The notes under the pieces were generated by a model. The model worked only from the letters and a program-made list of their open reading frames with translations. It did no database searches and was not told where the DNA came from. A DNA stretch of 64,000 nucleotides, from assembly GCF_024362805.1 (NCBI RefSeq), contig NZ_CP093299.1:1798001-1862000 (forward strand), written 5' to 3'. This stretch comes from Salipaludibacillus sp. LMS25. Its GTDB lineage: Bacteria > Bacillota > Bacilli > Bacillales > Salisediminibacteriaceae. Below are positions 9,443 through 19,276 of this stretch, piece after piece; within the stretch, counting starts at the first letter, position 1; every line of letters begins with the position of its first letter. The position numbers were made by a program, and so were the translations under genes.

Positions 9443-10306
9443 AACATCCTCCTCCTATCCAATAGTCATTTCTTTTACAGGACCCTCAATAAACTAGTGT
9501 CACTATATCATTTAGACAAATCTAGTGGCCTGAACTGCTTAAATGACTTAATCAACCTAGAAACTGTTTTTCCCCCATTCCTTCTACTATCAAAATTTGG
9601 TGTTACCATAGTGACCTGATATACCTCAATCGGAACCATATTCAGGAACCCCATACTTCGCAACCATCTTTCCTGATACTCTTCAAAGAATAATAAGAAA
9701 ATTTTCAGGAAGGTGGCCAAATAGTTAAAAAGATCCAATACATGCGCCTTTACATACATATTCCATGCTACGAGTGAACCTTCTCCACTATTAACTCATT
9801 TGAACTTCGGAAAGGTTTTAAATTAACGGGTGTTAATGTAATAAAAAAGGGGAATTGTTATATCGAAGGGGAATAAAGCCTGAAGAAAATTCAAGGAAGA
9901 ATCTGAGGTAGAACTACGTTTAGTTTAATAGAATTCTTAAATTTGTCAATCAACCTTCTTTTGCCAATAACTTATCATGTCTATTTCCGTTAAGATCGTT
10001 TAGCCTCTCCAACCTTAAGGAGAGGCATTTATAGTACGGTGCACGTTGATTTAAATGAGCTTCTTTAATGGCATTCGCAAATAAACGGAAAATAGGACTA
10101 CTTCAGTTGGACAGTATACAAAACCTTAATCATACCCTTTTTCTAGTAGCCTTTAAACTATTGGATAAAACGATACCTTTTTGAACTATTATCCTCCATC
10201 TGGTTCCGCTCTTCATAATTACTATGGACTTAACCATTTCAAAAATGATTTTATGCAACGCTAACGAGTAATTAAGTGATATTGTAAAAATAGGATCACT
10301 ATAGCC
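9443..10306. other. Gene-poor stretch with one doubtful small ORF and a hairpin
   Basis: A minus-strand frame at 9508-9759 (83 codons, start MYVKAHVLDLFNYLATFLKI) has no clear ribosome site and matches no family I know; it may be chance or a fragment. A hairpin at 10003-10026 (GCCTCTCC/GGAGAGGC) lacks a good T run. Nothing else is recognised. Confidence 0.5.
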
Positions 10307-11110
10307 TTAAATAGTAACTACAGATCGCCCTTTCCCGTATGGAATGCAAAGGGGTGTACCTATAATAGGATCAACGGTGACAACACACCGCATATCAAAA
10401 ACTTGTTGAACAAGTTCAGTATTTACAATATCTTCGGGCTTACCCATTGCCACAACCTGCTGATCTCGTATCGCTACCAAGTTATGGGCATAACGACAAG
10501 CCAAGTTTAAATCATGAAGAACCATGACAATCGTTCTCTCTTCCTTCTCATTTAAAACATACAATAAATCAAGAATATCAATTTGATGAGTCATATCTAA
10601 ATAAGTCGTTGGTTCATCAAGCAATATAATATCTGTGTTTTGAGCAAGTGTCATGGCTATCCATGCTCGTTGCCGTTGACCTCCTGATAACTCATCAATT
10701 GCTCTATCCTTTAAGTCTAGTAAAGACGTAGCTTTAAGGGCATTGATTACTTGTTTTTCGTCCTCTTCCGTCCACTGCTTGAGCCAACTCTGATAAGGAT
10801 ACCTCCCTTGTTTCACTAACTGTAAAACAGATAATCCTTCTGGAGAGTCTGGTGACTGCGGGAGAATAGCCAATTTCCGAGCTACTTCTTTTGTAGGTAG
10901 CTTTGCAATACGTTCTCCATCAAGTAATACACTTCCTCCTTCGGGCTTTAATAAACGAGCTATGGAGCGAAGGAGAGTAGATTTCCCGCAGCCATTCCCA
11001 CCAATGAATACTGTAATCTCACCTTTAGGAATCAACAAGTCTAACTCTTTAATAATGATTGTCTCACCGTAAGCAAGAGTGAGTTTTTCAGTCTGTAAAA
11101 TATTTTCCAC
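10307..11110 (-). CDS. Ferric siderophore ABC transporter ATP-binding protein (FecE/FhuC/YusV type)
   Basis: A cytosolic ATPase of about 267 residues. Counting from the upstream ATG at 11119, the motifs are Walker A GGNGCGKST (40-48), signature LSGGQRQR (144-151), Walker B ILLDEPTTYLD (165-175) and H-loop VLHDLNLACRYA. The QGRYPYQ and DEPTTYLD segments are typical of iron-siderophore importers. I prefer the GTG at 11110: AGAAGGGG sits 8 bases before it, whereas the ATG at 11119 touches that ribosome site with no spacing. It ends a three-gene operon with the two permeases, 9-18 bases behind the second, and should drive them. Operon control is by Fur (boxes at 13255-13334). Confidence 0.92.
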   Translation of the reverse strand: MENILQTEKLTLAYGETIIIKELDLLIPKGEITVFIGGNGCGKSTLLRSIARLLKPEGGSVLLDGERIAKLPTKEVARKLAILPQSPDSPEGLSVLQLVKQGRYPYQSWLKQWTEEDEKQVINALKATSLLDLKDRAIDELSGGQRQRAWIAMTLAQNTDIILLDEPTTYLDMTHQIDILDLLYVLNEKEERTIVMVLHDLNLACRYAHNLVAIRDQQVVAMGKPEDIVNTELVQQVFDMRCVVTVDPIIGTPLCIPYGKGRSVVTI

Positions 11111-11128
11111 CCTTACCATCCCCTTCTA

Positions 11129-12184
11129 CTAACTAGTTTTTGTTTTCATTAAAAGATAAATAAAGTAGGGAGCACCTATAGTGGCAGTAAATACACCAGC
11201 AGGTACAATAGATGGTAAAAACAATGTGCGCCCCATTAAATCTGCCAGCATGACAAGCGTTGCTCCTATAAAAGCAGATACAGGCAACAATGAACCAAAT
11301 GAAGAGCCAACAAGTTTACGTGCCATATGTGGCGCCATCAGTCCTACAAATCCAATACCACCTGCCACGGCAACAGCAGTCCCTACTAAACCTGTGCTAA
11401 TCATTAATAGCATAAAACGATGACGCTGAACAGGACTCCCAACCCCTGTTGCAATGTCTTCACCGAGCGCTTGAACGTTCACATGACGTGATGAGATAAA
11501 AGCCAAAATTAACAATAAAACGGTAACTGGAAGAAGAACATTGACATCCTCCCATGTAACGCTGTTTAAGCTACCTGTAATCCAAATATTTGCTTGACTT
11601 GCCAGATGAATCGGGCCTAATACCATAAACATGGTTGTTCCTGCCTGCATCAAGGCTGAAATCCCTATTCCAATGAGTACAAGCCGAATAGGTGTGACAC
11701 CATCCTTCCATGATAAAAAATAAACGGCAAAGGCCACGATGGAAGCCCCTACAAAAGCCGCTACAGGCAGCCATTTTATACTCACAATTAATGAATACCT
11801 CTCATCACTAAAAAGCCATAAAAAAGCCACCACTGCCATTCCCGCCCCAGCTGTGACACCTATTGTATCTGGAGCTGCTAGGTGATTGCGAATCATGCCT
11901 TGGAGAATTCCCCCTGCTACGGCTAACCCCATTCCTACCAACATGGCTGCAATAATTCTTGGTAATCGAAGCTCATAGACGACGAGCTGTTCTAGCTCTG
12001 TTCCCCCTCCAAACAGTAGACTCACAATTGTAAACAGGTCGACCTTAACTTGACCTAAACTCATACTTATAATAAAAATGACCAAGGTTATCATAATAAG
12101 GAATACTAATTTTACGAAGGTGTTTGTGTCTAAAAGCAGGGATATCTTATCCTTACCTATGCGAATACTCCGATATCCTCTCAT
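11129..12184 (-). CDS. Ferric siderophore ABC transporter permease, FecCD family (second subunit)
   Basis: A 351-residue protein with about ten hydrophobic helices and the FecCD landmarks YELRLPRIIAAMLVGMGLAVAG near 75-95, LAAPDTIGVTAGAG, and the cytoplasmic coupling segment GIGFVGLMAPHMARKLVG near 290. It pairs with the neighbouring permease to form the membrane channel of a BtuCD-like importer. Its ATG overlaps the stop of the first permease gene (ATGA), so the two are co-translated. Confidence 0.92.
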   Translation of the reverse strand: MRGYRSIRIGKDKISLLLDTNTFVKLVFLIMITLVIFIISMSLGQVKVDLFTIVSLLFGGGTELEQLVVYELRLPRIIAAMLVGMGLAVAGGILQGMIRNHLAAPDTIGVTAGAGMAVVAFLWLFSDERYSLIVSIKWLPVAAFVGASIVAFAVYFLSWKDGVTPIRLVLIGIGISALMQAGTTMFMVLGPIHLASQANIWITGSLNSVTWEDVNVLLPVTVLLLILAFISSRHVNVQALGEDIATGVGSPVQRHRFMLLMISTGLVGTAVAVAGGIGFVGLMAPHMARKLVGSSFGSLLPVSAFIGATLVMLADLMGRTLFLPSIVPAGVFTATIGAPYFIYLLMKTKTS

Positions 12185-13188
12185 CCTTTATTAAACCCCT
12201 TCCTTGCAATATAAATAAAAAATGGTGTTCCTATGAAGGCGGTCATTACGCCCACCGGTACTTCTTGAGGCATCACAATATATCTAGCCCCTATGTCTGC
12301 GCCCAATAAAAGAACGCCTCCCAAAAGACCTGCAAATGGGACTAACCATCGATGATCAGTACCAATCAAACTTCGGGCAATATGAGGAATGACAATACCA
12401 ATAAAACCAATCGGTCCTGCAACCGCAACAGAGCCTCCAGCAAGTAAAATGACAATTACTCCTACCGTTAGCTTTAATAGCCCAACTTTTAACCCTAGTC
12501 CTTTAGCCACATCATCTCCCATGGCCAATACATTCATCATGGGGGTCATTATAAGAGCTAGCAACCACCCAATTAATAAGTAAGGGAAAACGGTCGCTAA
12601 AATGTCCAGGTTCCTTCCTTGGATAGATCCAGATAACCAAAACAAGACCTCATCAAGCGCTGCTTCATTTGTCACCAAAATCCCCTGTGTTAAAGAGGAA
12701 AATAAAGCTGTTACTGCTGCTCCTGCAAGTGTTATTTTCATCGGTGTTAACCCTTGTCTACCCACACCTCCAACAAAGTAGACGGCTAGAGCAGCAACTG
12801 CAGCACCTAAAAATGCTACCCATGTAAAAACGTTAAGACTTGAAACATTAAAGAAAGAAAGGACAAAAACCACTGCAAAACTCGCCCCAGCATTTATCCC
12901 GAATATCCCAGGTGATGCCAGAGGATTCTTAGTCAAGGTTTGCATATACACACCTGCTATTGAAAGAGAAGCACCTACACATGCTGCAATTAATGCTCTT
13001 GGTAACCGAACTGTTTGAATGATTAAATGCTCATTGCTGCCATCGAAGGAGGTAAAAGCTTCAAATGTTAACATGATCGATGTATTCGTGTATCCCAAAA
13101 TAATACTCATCCCCATTAACAGGATGAGAGTGATTGTCACGATAACTAACTTTATTATCCCTTTTGAATTCAATAAGATTATGTTCAT
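12181..13188 (-). CDS. Ferric siderophore ABC transporter permease, FecCD family (first subunit)
   Basis: A 335-residue polytopic permease with VRLPRALIAACVGASLSIAG near 58-77, NPLASPGIFGINAGASFA, and the coupling motif GPIGFIGIVIPHIARSLIG near 255-275. First gene of the minus-strand import operon and divergent from the binding lipoprotein gene. Ribosome site AGGATGG stands 7 bases from the ATG. The promoter TTGACT-17-TAAACT (13220-13248) with Fur-box sequence around it indicates iron repression. Confidence 0.93.
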   Translation of the reverse strand: MNIILLNSKGIIKLVIVTITLILLMGMSIILGYTNTSIMLTFEAFTSFDGSNEHLIIQTVRLPRALIAACVGASLSIAGVYMQTLTKNPLASPGIFGINAGASFAVVFVLSFFNVSSLNVFTWVAFLGAAVAALAVYFVGGVGRQGLTPMKITLAGAAVTALFSSLTQGILVTNEAALDEVLFWLSGSIQGRNLDILATVFPYLLIGWLLALIMTPMMNVLAMGDDVAKGLGLKVGLLKLTVGVIVILLAGGSVAVAGPIGFIGIVIPHIARSLIGTDHRWLVPFAGLLGGVLLLGADIGARYIVMPQEVPVGVMTAFIGTPFFIYIARKGFNKG

Positions 13189-13219
13189 GTATGATCCATC
13201 CTAAACAGTATATATTGAT

Positions 13220-13269
13220 AGTTTAGAAGATATTGATAATACAGTCAATGATATTGAAAATTATTCTCA
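13220..13269 (-). promoter_or_regulatory. Fur-regulated promoter of the siderophore permease operon
   Basis: Minus-strand -35 TTGACT (13243-13248) and -10 TAAACT (13220-13225) are 17 bases apart. A Fur box TGAAAATTATTCTCA at 13255-13269 matches the 7-1-7 consensus TGATAATNATTATCA at 13 of 15 positions just upstream of -35. A half site TGATAAT at 13234-13240 lies within the promoter. Confidence 0.75.
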
Positions 13270-13277
13270 ATTACATG

Positions 13278-13334
13278 TTGACAGTTTTTTTCATCTTATT
13301 TAAAATAGTGTCTATGGGTTGATAATGATTATCA
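13278..13334 (+). promoter_or_regulatory. Fur-regulated promoter of the siderophore-binding lipoprotein gene
   Basis: TTGACA (13278-13283), a 17-base spacer and TAAAAT (13301-13306) form a near-consensus sigma-A promoter. Just past the expected start lies TGATAATGATTATCA (13320-13334), a perfect 15-base Fur box. A repressor here would block the initiating polymerase. Confidence 0.88.
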
Positions 13335-13364
13335 ATTAAATATTGCGTCAGGGGGGCACGAGAA

Positions 13365-14327
13365 ATGAAAGGGACATTACAATTATTATTCTCTATTTTA
13401 TCACTTTTTGTGATAACAGCTTGCGGAAATACAAATGATACCACAGCAGAACCAGAAGCAGAAGCTGAGGTTACAAGCTATTCAGTCGAACATGCGATGG
13501 GGTCCACTGAAATTCCAGACACGCCAGAACGTGTTGTCATTTTAACAAATGAAGGAACAGAAGCATTACTAGCACTAGGAGTTACACCTGTAGGCGCTGT
13601 CATGTCTTGGGATCACGATCCTTGGTACGAACACATTAGTACTGACATGGATGGCGTTGAAGTTGTTGGGGATGAAAATGAAGTAAATGTTGAAAAGATT
13701 GCCGAGTTAAAGCCAGATTTAATTATCGGAAATAAAGTGCGACAAGAAGACCTGTATAATCAATTAAATGAAATTGCTCCAACTGTTTTTTCTGAGGACC
13801 TTGCCGGTGATTGGAAAATTAACTTCGAATTATATGCCCAAGCCTTAAATTTAGTTGACGAAGGTCAGGAAGTTATGGCGGATTATGATAGCAAAGTAGA
13901 AGAATTAAAAACAACTCTTGGAGATAAAGTTAACCAAGAAATTTCGATTGTTCGCTTTAGCTCTCGTCCTACTCGTATTTACTACACAGATTCTTTTTCA
14001 GGCGTTGTATTTGAACAACTTGGCTTCAAGCGTGCAGAGCACCAAGAGAAATTGTTTACTGAAGACAACCCAATGGGAAATTTCGCTATTGAAGTCGATA
14101 AAGAATTAATTCCTGAAATGGATGCGGATGTCCTATTTTACTTTACATATGCCGATTCAATCGCGGTTGAGGAAGAATGGACAAGTGACCCCCTATGGGA
14201 AAATCTAAATGTTGTTAAGGAAGACAATGCTCATAAAGTGAGTGATATCACTTGGAACGCAGCTGGTGGGGTCATCGCTGCTAATATCATGTTAGATGAA
14301 ATTGAAGAGATTTTTACTCAGGAATGA
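13365..14327 (+). CDS. Iron-siderophore-binding lipoprotein (YfiY/FhuD-like)
   Basis: A 320-residue lipoprotein: signal sequence with lipobox ITAC (Cys20), an acidic linker, then the class III periplasmic-binding fold with the typical opening TPERVVILTNEGTEALLALGVTPVG (about 52-77) and KIAELKPDLIIGNK near 108-121. It is tethered outside the membrane and delivers ferric siderophore to the divergent permease pair. Sequence style and gene set (one lipoprotein, two FecCD permeases, one ATPase) resemble the YfiYZ-YfhA/YusV hydroxamate-type system, but the ligand is not proven. The ATG follows AGGGGGG. A strong terminator follows. Confidence 0.92.
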   Translation: MKGTLQLLFSILSLFVITACGNTNDTTAEPEAEAEVTSYSVEHAMGSTEIPDTPERVVILTNEGTEALLALGVTPVGAVMSWDHDPWYEHISTDMDGVEVVGDENEVNVEKIAELKPDLIIGNKVRQEDLYNQLNEIAPTVFSEDLAGDWKINFELYAQALNLVDEGQEVMADYDSKVEELKTTLGDKVNQEISIVRFSSRPTRIYYTDSFSGVVFEQLGFKRAEHQEKLFTEDNPMGNFAIEVDKELIPEMDADVLFYFTYADSIAVEEEWTSDPLWENLNVVKEDNAHKVSDITWNAAGGVIAANIMLDEIEEIFTQE

Positions 14328-14360
14328 CGTTAAAATAACAAAAGAAAATTAAACTTAAAA

Positions 14361-14408
14361 GAGTGGTACCCACCAACCTATTGGTGAAGGTACCACTCTT
14401 TATTTTTG
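14361..14408. terminator. Strong bidirectional terminator
   Basis: GAGTGGTACC (14361-14370) pairs with GGTACCACTC (14389-14398), with CACCAA/TTGGTG inside; a T-rich tail follows on plus and an A-rich stretch precedes. It sits between the convergent lipoprotein and phosphorylase genes. Confidence 0.9.
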
Positions 14409-14424
14409 GAACAGCGAACCATGC

Positions 14425-17400
14425 CTATTTCGTTAAAACAATAGTCATTTTCGTCACTTTCCCTTCTCTGATTGCCAGTGCTATATCCCCCACTAAATCC
14501 TTAGGAGTCAAAATTGCCGTCTGCCCGCCTTCATAAAACAGTTCCACTTCCGAAGGCCTTACAGCTTCACTTCCGAACGTATCTGCTTTCGAATGATTAA
14601 TATACGTAACATCTATTTTTCCGAGGAAGGTAAACGATACATTTCCGTTCTCGTCAAACATCCACCCAGGTAAAGTAGGTACTAATTGACAGGAAAGACG
14701 CCCGTTTTTCATCGTAAACGGTTGTGGTCCCGCCATCATGACGAACCACATAGACATCATTTCGATTGTAGATCCGCTTAATCGGGAAACGAATCCTCTC
14801 CCGTGAAGTGCAGGGTCCGGATTGGCGCTGCTGGCAATAAACGAAGAGTTTTCCAGAATACTTCTTCCGTAAACTTCAGGAGATAAAAATGGTATCAACG
14901 CTTTTTGCATATCTTCAAAAAATTCTTCTGCTAGTCCCGCCTGGATAGTTGCTAAAAGATACTTATATGCCATATGCAAAAAAATCGACTCATTTTCAAG
15001 CCACCCTGGAGTAAACGATCTGGCACGGCCAAGCTCCATCGGTTCTTCTGCAATGCTCATCGACGTTTTATACATTCCCAGCTTATTATCGTAAATAGAG
15101 GAGCCTTTTACTTTCTCGTACAGCTGCTTTGCCTCATCTTTACTTTCAGACAGCTTTAATTGTTTAACAATACCTTCTAAAAACGGTGTCACCGGCTTCG
15201 GTACCCATGCCAATGATTGAACATCTAGTGGCTCCTTCAGCGTTTCTGCTTTTACCTCAAAGTAGAAATAGGTTGGAATTAGTCCGAGCTCATTTGCATA
15301 ACCTTTTACCCTCTCTATTCCTTCCTCCACCCGGTTTCTTAAAACGTGTAATCCTTCTTTCGCTTCTGTTAGGGAATAACGTGTTTCTTCGCCGCTTATC
15401 CCTTGATAGATTGTATCACGATACGATTCTCGTTCTGTTGTGACTCTGTTCCAATACTCCAATTCACTCTTTTCTGAACCGCTATCCACTTTTCCCATCG
15501 CTTCAACCGTCTTTGTTAAGAACTTTCCAGCTTCCTTCGGCAAGCAAATCTCACCTTCACCTTTAACAGAAAGCAGTAAATCAATTAACCGTTTTAGTTC
15601 AAATAATTCAGAGATGCTTGAGCCGAACATTCCTGGCAGACCATTTAATGAATCATTCCACCCCGGCTTGTCCCCTTCCATTTCAATCCCTAACCCGAGA
15701 GGTGCCATTGACGATGCTTTCACAAGGGATAAAAGGAGGAGTTTGGAATATAAATTGGTTTCATAAATATCTCCCTTGCCTGCATTTTTACGAATCCAAA
15801 GATTACCTCCGTTTTTCGCGGCTTCCTCCAATTTTTCTTTTATTTTCACATTAGCATGGTACTGACGTAATTTCCCATTTTCTGTGAAAACATATTTTTC
15901 GCTGCGGCTTTTCACCCTTACCGGACTGTCAAAAAAGCGGTACGGGCGTCCAAAAAAGAAGTTTGACTCTTTATCTGGAAAAATCGCCAAGTAATTATCA
16001 ATTAAATCTAAATTATATGTCCAATGATCGATCCAGTATCCTTCCCCGAATTCAGCTTGGAAGACTTCTTCTGCCGACAGTAACATGTCTGTTAAAAAGG
16101 TCTCGAACGGGACAGAGAGCTGAATCCCTTCCTCATCCACAAAGTGCTTTAATTCCCCTGGGGTAAAGCTATTAGTAAAGAAACGTGCTATCTTTTCTTC
16201 TCCGTTTACAACATATGCCGATAAGGGTAACTCAGTCATATCAGCCAGTTGAAAACGAAGTCCCTTAACCGATAGTGGATTATAGCCATCTAATTGAATA
16301 AGGTTCAGAAACATGTTAACATTGTGATCTTCTACTTTAGGGTCAAACAACACATCACAACGTCTATTTTGATTAATGTCGCGGTAGTTCCCATTACCTT
16401 GTGAATAATATGTTGGGCTAATGGAGAAAAAGTTATAGTCTCGCTCTAAATCACCATGCTTCCGTGAAAATAAATAGTAAACCTTACGTTTATCATCTTT
16501 TTCAAACGTTATCGGAAATCCTCCACGAAGGCCATTATCCAAATAACTTTGGCGAATGTACGCATCAAACAGTGGCTGAGCAGTTTGCGTTTTTACCTTG
16601 CACGTAATCTCATCCGTTATGGTTGTGGCTTTATCTCTTTTCTGCAATAATGCCTCACAGCTGAGATTTTCTTTCACGTAATTTTGAACTGTCTGTAAAG
16701 TCTTCGCATGACCAACAACAGTAAACAGTTGAAATACTTCGTTTTTTTTCAGCTCAACACGAGAAGCAGAGAAACCACAAGATACTTTATTTGTTGCGTG
16801 CTGCGGCTTATTTAGCAATTGATTTAAACGTTGGGCTAGAAATTCTTCCGGAACTTTTAAAGATGTATCGGTGCCGAAAAGAATATCCCGGTCAATAATA
16901 GGCTTTATCACTTTTTCTTCGTTACGGTAATTGGATATGCTGTAATAAAAATTCCCTTGATGGATTTCCTTCACTTCCGAGGAGTCTTCAATACTGCCCC
17001 TTAATCGGTAAAAAGGAATACCCTCCTCTAAATTCGCCACATCAAACCAACTTTTTATCGTATTCCCGAGCTCTTTGTAAGCTGTATGGGGGACCCCGCT
17101 AGGAAAAATCGCTGGAAGGCCATCCACAATCTCGATTTGTTTCGCACTCTCGGATGTGTTTATTAGCTTGACATGGCGAACAAGAGCAGCTACAGGGGCT
17201 TCTGGAAGAATGAAATATTCCACTTGAAGAGTGAGCCCCAATTGCTTATGTACATAGTTCAATTCCAGCATGTTTTCAGAGATACTCATTTTTTCTTCAA
17301 CAAGCGAATCCTTCTTGCTAGCTTCTGAGAACGGCTCCAACAATGTCGTTGTTCCATCCTCCTTCGTCCATTTTATAAACGTCCTAAATCCTTGCACTTG

Positions 17401-17616
17401 TGTCAGCTGATACGACTTGTCCGCAGGGTGAAATTCCATCATCGCATGGTTTTTATCTTGGATACCAAAACTGGCAATCCCTTGCCCTCGATTTACATAA
17501 AACACCCACATGGGAATACCATTAATACCCGCAATCCCCGGCAAAAAACTTGAAAATGGCGCTAAATCCTGATAGTTTTTCAATTCAAACTTTTGATTCC
17601 CTGCTAATGTATACAT
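14425..17616 (-). CDS. GH94-type phosphorylase, probably 1,2-beta-oligoglucan phosphorylase
   Basis: A 1063-residue cytosolic protein without a signal sequence. The N-terminal beta domain has PFSSFLPGIAGINGIPMW and FYVNRGQGIASFG (about 20-52), a hallmark of the long GH94-like cellobiose phosphorylase group. An (alpha/alpha)6 catalytic region follows with DINQNRRCDVLFDP near 410, GPQPFTMKNGRLSCQLVPTLP near 970 and a closing beta sandwich. Length and layout fit the 1,2-beta-oligoglucan phosphorylase of Listeria, about 1,090 residues, which splits sophoro-oligosaccharides with phosphate to glucose-1-phosphate. The adjoining sugar importer genes support this. Specificity is inferred; GH94 or a related phosphorylase/hydrolase is surer than the exact linkage. 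No frame damage. Confidence 0.65.
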   Translation of the reverse strand: MYTLAGNQKFELKNYQDLAPFSSFLPGIAGINGIPMWVFYVNRGQGIASFGIQDKNHAMMEFHPADKSYQLTQVQGFRTFIKWTKEDGTTTLLEPFSEASKKDSLVEEKMSISENMLELNYVHKQLGLTLQVEYFILPEAPVAALVRHVKLINTSESAKQIEIVDGLPAIFPSGVPHTAYKELGNTIKSWFDVANLEEGIPFYRLRGSIEDSSEVKEIHQGNFYYSISNYRNEEKVIKPIIDRDILFGTDTSLKVPEEFLAQRLNQLLNKPQHATNKVSCGFSASRVELKKNEVFQLFTVVGHAKTLQTVQNYVKENLSCEALLQKRDKATTITDEITCKVKTQTAQPLFDAYIRQSYLDNGLRGGFPITFEKDDKRKVYYLFSRKHGDLERDYNFFSISPTYYSQGNGNYRDINQNRRCDVLFDPKVEDHNVNMFLNLIQLDGYNPLSVKGLRFQLADMTELPLSAYVVNGEEKIARFFTNSFTPGELKHFVDEEGIQLSVPFETFLTDMLLSAEEVFQAEFGEGYWIDHWTYNLDLIDNYLAIFPDKESNFFFGRPYRFFDSPVRVKSRSEKYVFTENGKLRQYHANVKIKEKLEEAAKNGGNLWIRKNAGKGDIYETNLYSKLLLLSLVKASSMAPLGLGIEMEGDKPGWNDSLNGLPGMFGSSISELFELKRLIDLLLSVKGEGEICLPKEAGKFLTKTVEAMGKVDSGSEKSELEYWNRVTTERESYRDTIYQGISGEETRYSLTEAKEGLHVLRNRVEEGIERVKGYANELGLIPTYFYFEVKAETLKEPLDVQSLAWVPKPVTPFLEGIVKQLKLSESKDEAKQLYEKVKGSSIYDNKLGMYKTSMSIAEEPMELGRARSFTPGWLENESIFLHMAYKYLLATIQAGLAEEFFEDMQKALIPFLSPEVYGRSILENSSFIASSANPDPALHGRGFVSRLSGSTIEMMSMWFVMMAGPQPFTMKNGRLSCQLVPTLPGWMFDENGNVSFTFLGKIDVTYINHSKADTFGSEAVRPSEVELFYEGGQTAILTPKDLVGDIALAIREGKVTKMTIVLTK

Positions 17617-17693
17617 TCATTCGCCCCCCTCAGTGAAAAATTACCCTTCATGGCCTCGCTGTCTTCTTTTGGCACCTTCTTTAAATTCTACAA

Positions 17694-18296
17694 TTACGTT
17701 GAGCCTAGTCTTTTAAAAGTCGAGTAGTTTAAACTCATTAAAATATAAGCAAACACACTGACTCCTATAACGACAAAAACTTTCGGAAAATTAATGGCAA
17801 TAATGACGTAAGCCACGATCCAGACAAGCTGCAAAATAGTTTTTGCCGGATGTAAAAATACTAAGCCAGCAGAAGCCTTCAGATAATGCCATGTCTTATA
17901 TTCATAATGAGCCATAACAGAAAATAAATTGATGAACGTCATGAATGCGATTAATGCAAAAAAGAAGATCACTATATAAATAAATAGTTCAATCGATGCT
18001 GCATAAAAATAAGAAACAAATGAAAAGTTTACGTAGATGACGTAAAATACAGCGAGAAAAAATACTCCGAGGATGTTGGATCGGACGAACTCTGCTTTAA
18101 AGAAAGCATAGTACTTTGTAAAAAGAGAGATTTCTTTCTCGCCGCGAACCCACTCTCTTACTATTGAAAAAAGTGCTACTGTTGACGGCATCACACCGAA
18201 AATACCAAGTCCAGCCAGCGTAAAGACTAACCAGAGAATATTTAGTGAAACAAACCGGTAGATAAGGTCAGCAATTTGAAATATGAGTCTTCCCAT
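17694..18296 (-). CDS. YesL-family (DUF624) membrane protein
   Basis: About 200 residues with five predicted helices and the opening NILWLVFTLAGLGIFGVMPSTVALF, typical of DUF624. Such proteins accompany carbohydrate ABC importers of Firmicutes and are suspected helpers of the permease; their action is unknown. I place the start at the ATG at 18296, eight bases after AGAGG; a GTG lies nine bases further up. It lies between the permease and phosphorylase genes on the minus strand. Confidence 0.85.
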   Translation of the reverse strand: MGRLIFQIADLIYRFVSLNILWLVFTLAGLGIFGVMPSTVALFSIVREWVRGEKEISLFTKYYAFFKAEFVRSNILGVFFLAVFYVIYVNFSFVSYFYAASIELFIYIVIFFFALIAFMTFINLFSVMAHYEYKTWHYLKASAGLVFLHPAKTILQLVWIVAYVIIAINFPKVFVVIGVSVFAYILMSLNYSTFKRLGST

Positions 18297-18415
18297 TTGC
18301 AACACCTCTAACCTTTCTAAATTGGAAATGGCGCCTTGCTATAGTTGCTATTCACATTGCTTGAAAATAGCTCTACTATAACAAGACGCAAAATTAATGC
18401 CCCTTTATTGTCAAG

Positions 18416-19264
18416 TTAACTCTTTACAGCCCCTTCTGATAAGCTTTCAATAAATAATCGGTTAAATAGTAAAAACACAACGATTAAGGGAACAGTGGCC
18501 CAAAATGTACCTGACATGATCATGCCATAATCCATTAATCGGGCATCGTTAAGAGCTCGCAAGGCAACTTGAATCGTATGCACTGATGGATCACGCAGAA
18601 CTACGAGCGGCCATAGGAAATCATTCCACACATGCATAAACACGATAATCCCTAAAGTTGCAAATGCCGGCAACGACATTGGAACTACGATATTCCAGTA
18701 AATACGGAAATTTGAGCATCCATCAATTTTTGCCGATTCAATAATCTCGTAAGGAACACTTTCCTTCATATACTGTCTCATCCAGAAAATACCGAAAGCA
18801 TTGATTAAACCAGGTATAATGATCGCTCTAAAATCATTTAACCAGCCTAATGTCGTAATAATATAGTATTGCGGAATTAACCCGAGCTGTGGCGGTACCA
18901 TCATCGTAACTAAGATCATCGTAAATAAAAACGTTTTTCCTTTAAATTCTAATTTAGAAAATGTATATCCAGCCAACGAACACAGGAATAACGTCCCGAT
19001 GGTTACACTGGATGCAACAAAAAAGGTATTCCATATCGCGCCAAAGAAATCGATATTATCCAGCACCTTTTGGAAGTTACCTACTAAGTCACTCCCAGGT
19101 GTAAATGGTGGTGGCACTTGGTTTATTTCTCTATTTTGCCTTGTAGCCATAACCAGCATATAATAAAAAGGAAATAGAGACGTTATAGATCCTAGGGTTA
19201 AAAATAGGTACACTAATATTTTTTTAGGCGACAATTTTGATGCCCCGACCTCTTTTTTTGCCAT
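18416..19264 (-). CDS. Carbohydrate ABC transporter permease (MalG/UgpE type)
   Basis: A 282-residue permease with six hydrophobic helices. The cytoplasmic EAA loop is ESAKIDGCSNFRIYWNIVVP (about 180-199). It pairs with the gene just before it to form the channel for the sugar bound by the lipoprotein encoded at 20467-21789. The ribosome site AGGAGGAG is ideal and the gap to the upstream gene is 12 bases. No ATPase gene is in the cluster; a shared MsmK/MsmX-type ATPase elsewhere is expected, as is usual in Bacillus. Confidence 0.93.
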   Translation of the reverse strand: MAKKEVGASKLSPKKILVYLFLTLGSITSLFPFYYMLVMATRQNREINQVPPPFTPGSDLVGNFQKVLDNIDFFGAIWNTFFVASSVTIGTLFLCSLAGYTFSKLEFKGKTFLFTMILVTMMVPPQLGLIPQYYIITTLGWLNDFRAIIIPGLINAFGIFWMRQYMKESVPYEIIESAKIDGCSNFRIYWNIVVPMSLPAFATLGIIVFMHVWNDFLWPLVVLRDPSVHTIQVALRALNDARLMDYGMIMSGTFWATVPLIVVFLLFNRLFIESLSEGAVKS

Positions 19265-19276
19265 TTGAGACTCCTC

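Noticed and set aside
9508..9759. 83-codon minus-strand ORF
   Set aside because: No ribosome site, no recognised family, lies in a stretch with other chance frames; kept only as a remark in the gap entry.
14361..14408. Possible T-box (GAGTGGTACC)
   Set aside because: The sequence is simply one arm of a perfect terminator hairpin downstream of a gene, with no leader structure.
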